From Altererythrobacter aquiaggeris (GTDB lineage: Bacteria > Pseudomonadota > Alphaproteobacteria > Sphingomonadales > Sphingomonadaceae), in NCBI RefSeq assembly GCF_037154015.1, contig NZ_JBANRL010000001.1:2046001-2110000 (forward strand): a DNA stretch of 64,000 nucleotides, given 5' to 3'. The translations under genes and the position numbers were made by a program. The notes beneath the pieces are model-generated. The model searched no databases and was not told where the DNA came from. It was given only the letters and a program-made list of their open reading frames with translations. The first letter of the stretch is position 1. The number at the start of each line of letters is the position of its first letter. Shown piece after piece: positions 63,958 through 64,000 of the stretch.

Positions 63958-64000
63958 TATTCAGTCCCCGATTGTATGTGCCACCCCCTTAAGCGAAACT

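Overview
The window reads as a chromosomal segment of an alphaproteobacterium of the order Sphingomonadales, most likely a marine Erythrobacteraceae-type organism. This is inferred from moderately high GC, the hemC-hemD-mitofilin order, the abundance of TonB-dependent receptors, and an alginate-degradation cluster. No rRNA, tRNA, CRISPR array or insertion sequence was recognised. Coding density is high, and many genes are joined by ATGA/GTGA overlaps.

Layout. 1-24.7 kb is mainly housekeeping: an ATP-grasp/hydrolase pair, uvrB, a DsbD-family thiol transporter, a ubiquinone-type hydroxylase, hemC-hemD-mitofilin-like, then tsaD-gpsA-flippase-OmpA-like-31-residue membrane protein-HHH protein. These are followed by glutaryl-CoA dehydrogenase, acetyl-CoA synthetase, a secreted tail-collar-domain protein, a DUF819 transporter, a queuosine-precursor transporter, a nucleoside transporter and a 2-oxoglutarate oxygenase. 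24.7-33 kb holds a TonB-dependent receptor with a strong terminator, an acyl-CoA dehydrogenase, moeA-moaA, and a thiolase-like gene cut by one in-frame TGA. 33-44.5 kb holds a self-sufficient CYP102-type P450-reductase fusion, a CadC-like regulator with TPRs, a GFA-family protein, an atypical response regulator, and a second TonB-dependent receptor downstream of a beta-helix lipoprotein.

45-53 kb is a compact type IV secretion operon (VirB1, B2, B3, B4, B6, B9, B10, B11) without recognisable VirB5, VirB7, VirB8 or VirD4. A Pho-box-like direct repeat lies just upstream. Similar repeats sit upstream of the lipoprotein/receptor pair and of the first TonB receptor, so PhoB control may link these envelope functions (inference).

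53.5-64 kb is a co-oriented minus-strand alginate-utilisation cluster. In transcription order it encodes a LacI regulator, an RpiB/LacA-type isomerase (DhuI-like), a KduD/DhuD-like dehydrogenase, a PL6 lyase, a PL17 exo-lyase, an MFS hexuronate-type transporter, a DEH reductase-like SDR and a KDG kinase. The lyases would cut alginate to the unsaturated monouronate (DEH), the MFS protein would import it, and two alternative routes lead to 2-keto-3-deoxygluconate, which the kinase phosphorylates. Immediately upstream of the PL6 gene, and in frame with it, is the N-terminal stub of a different type of KDG kinase. It looks like a deletion scar from kinase replacement.
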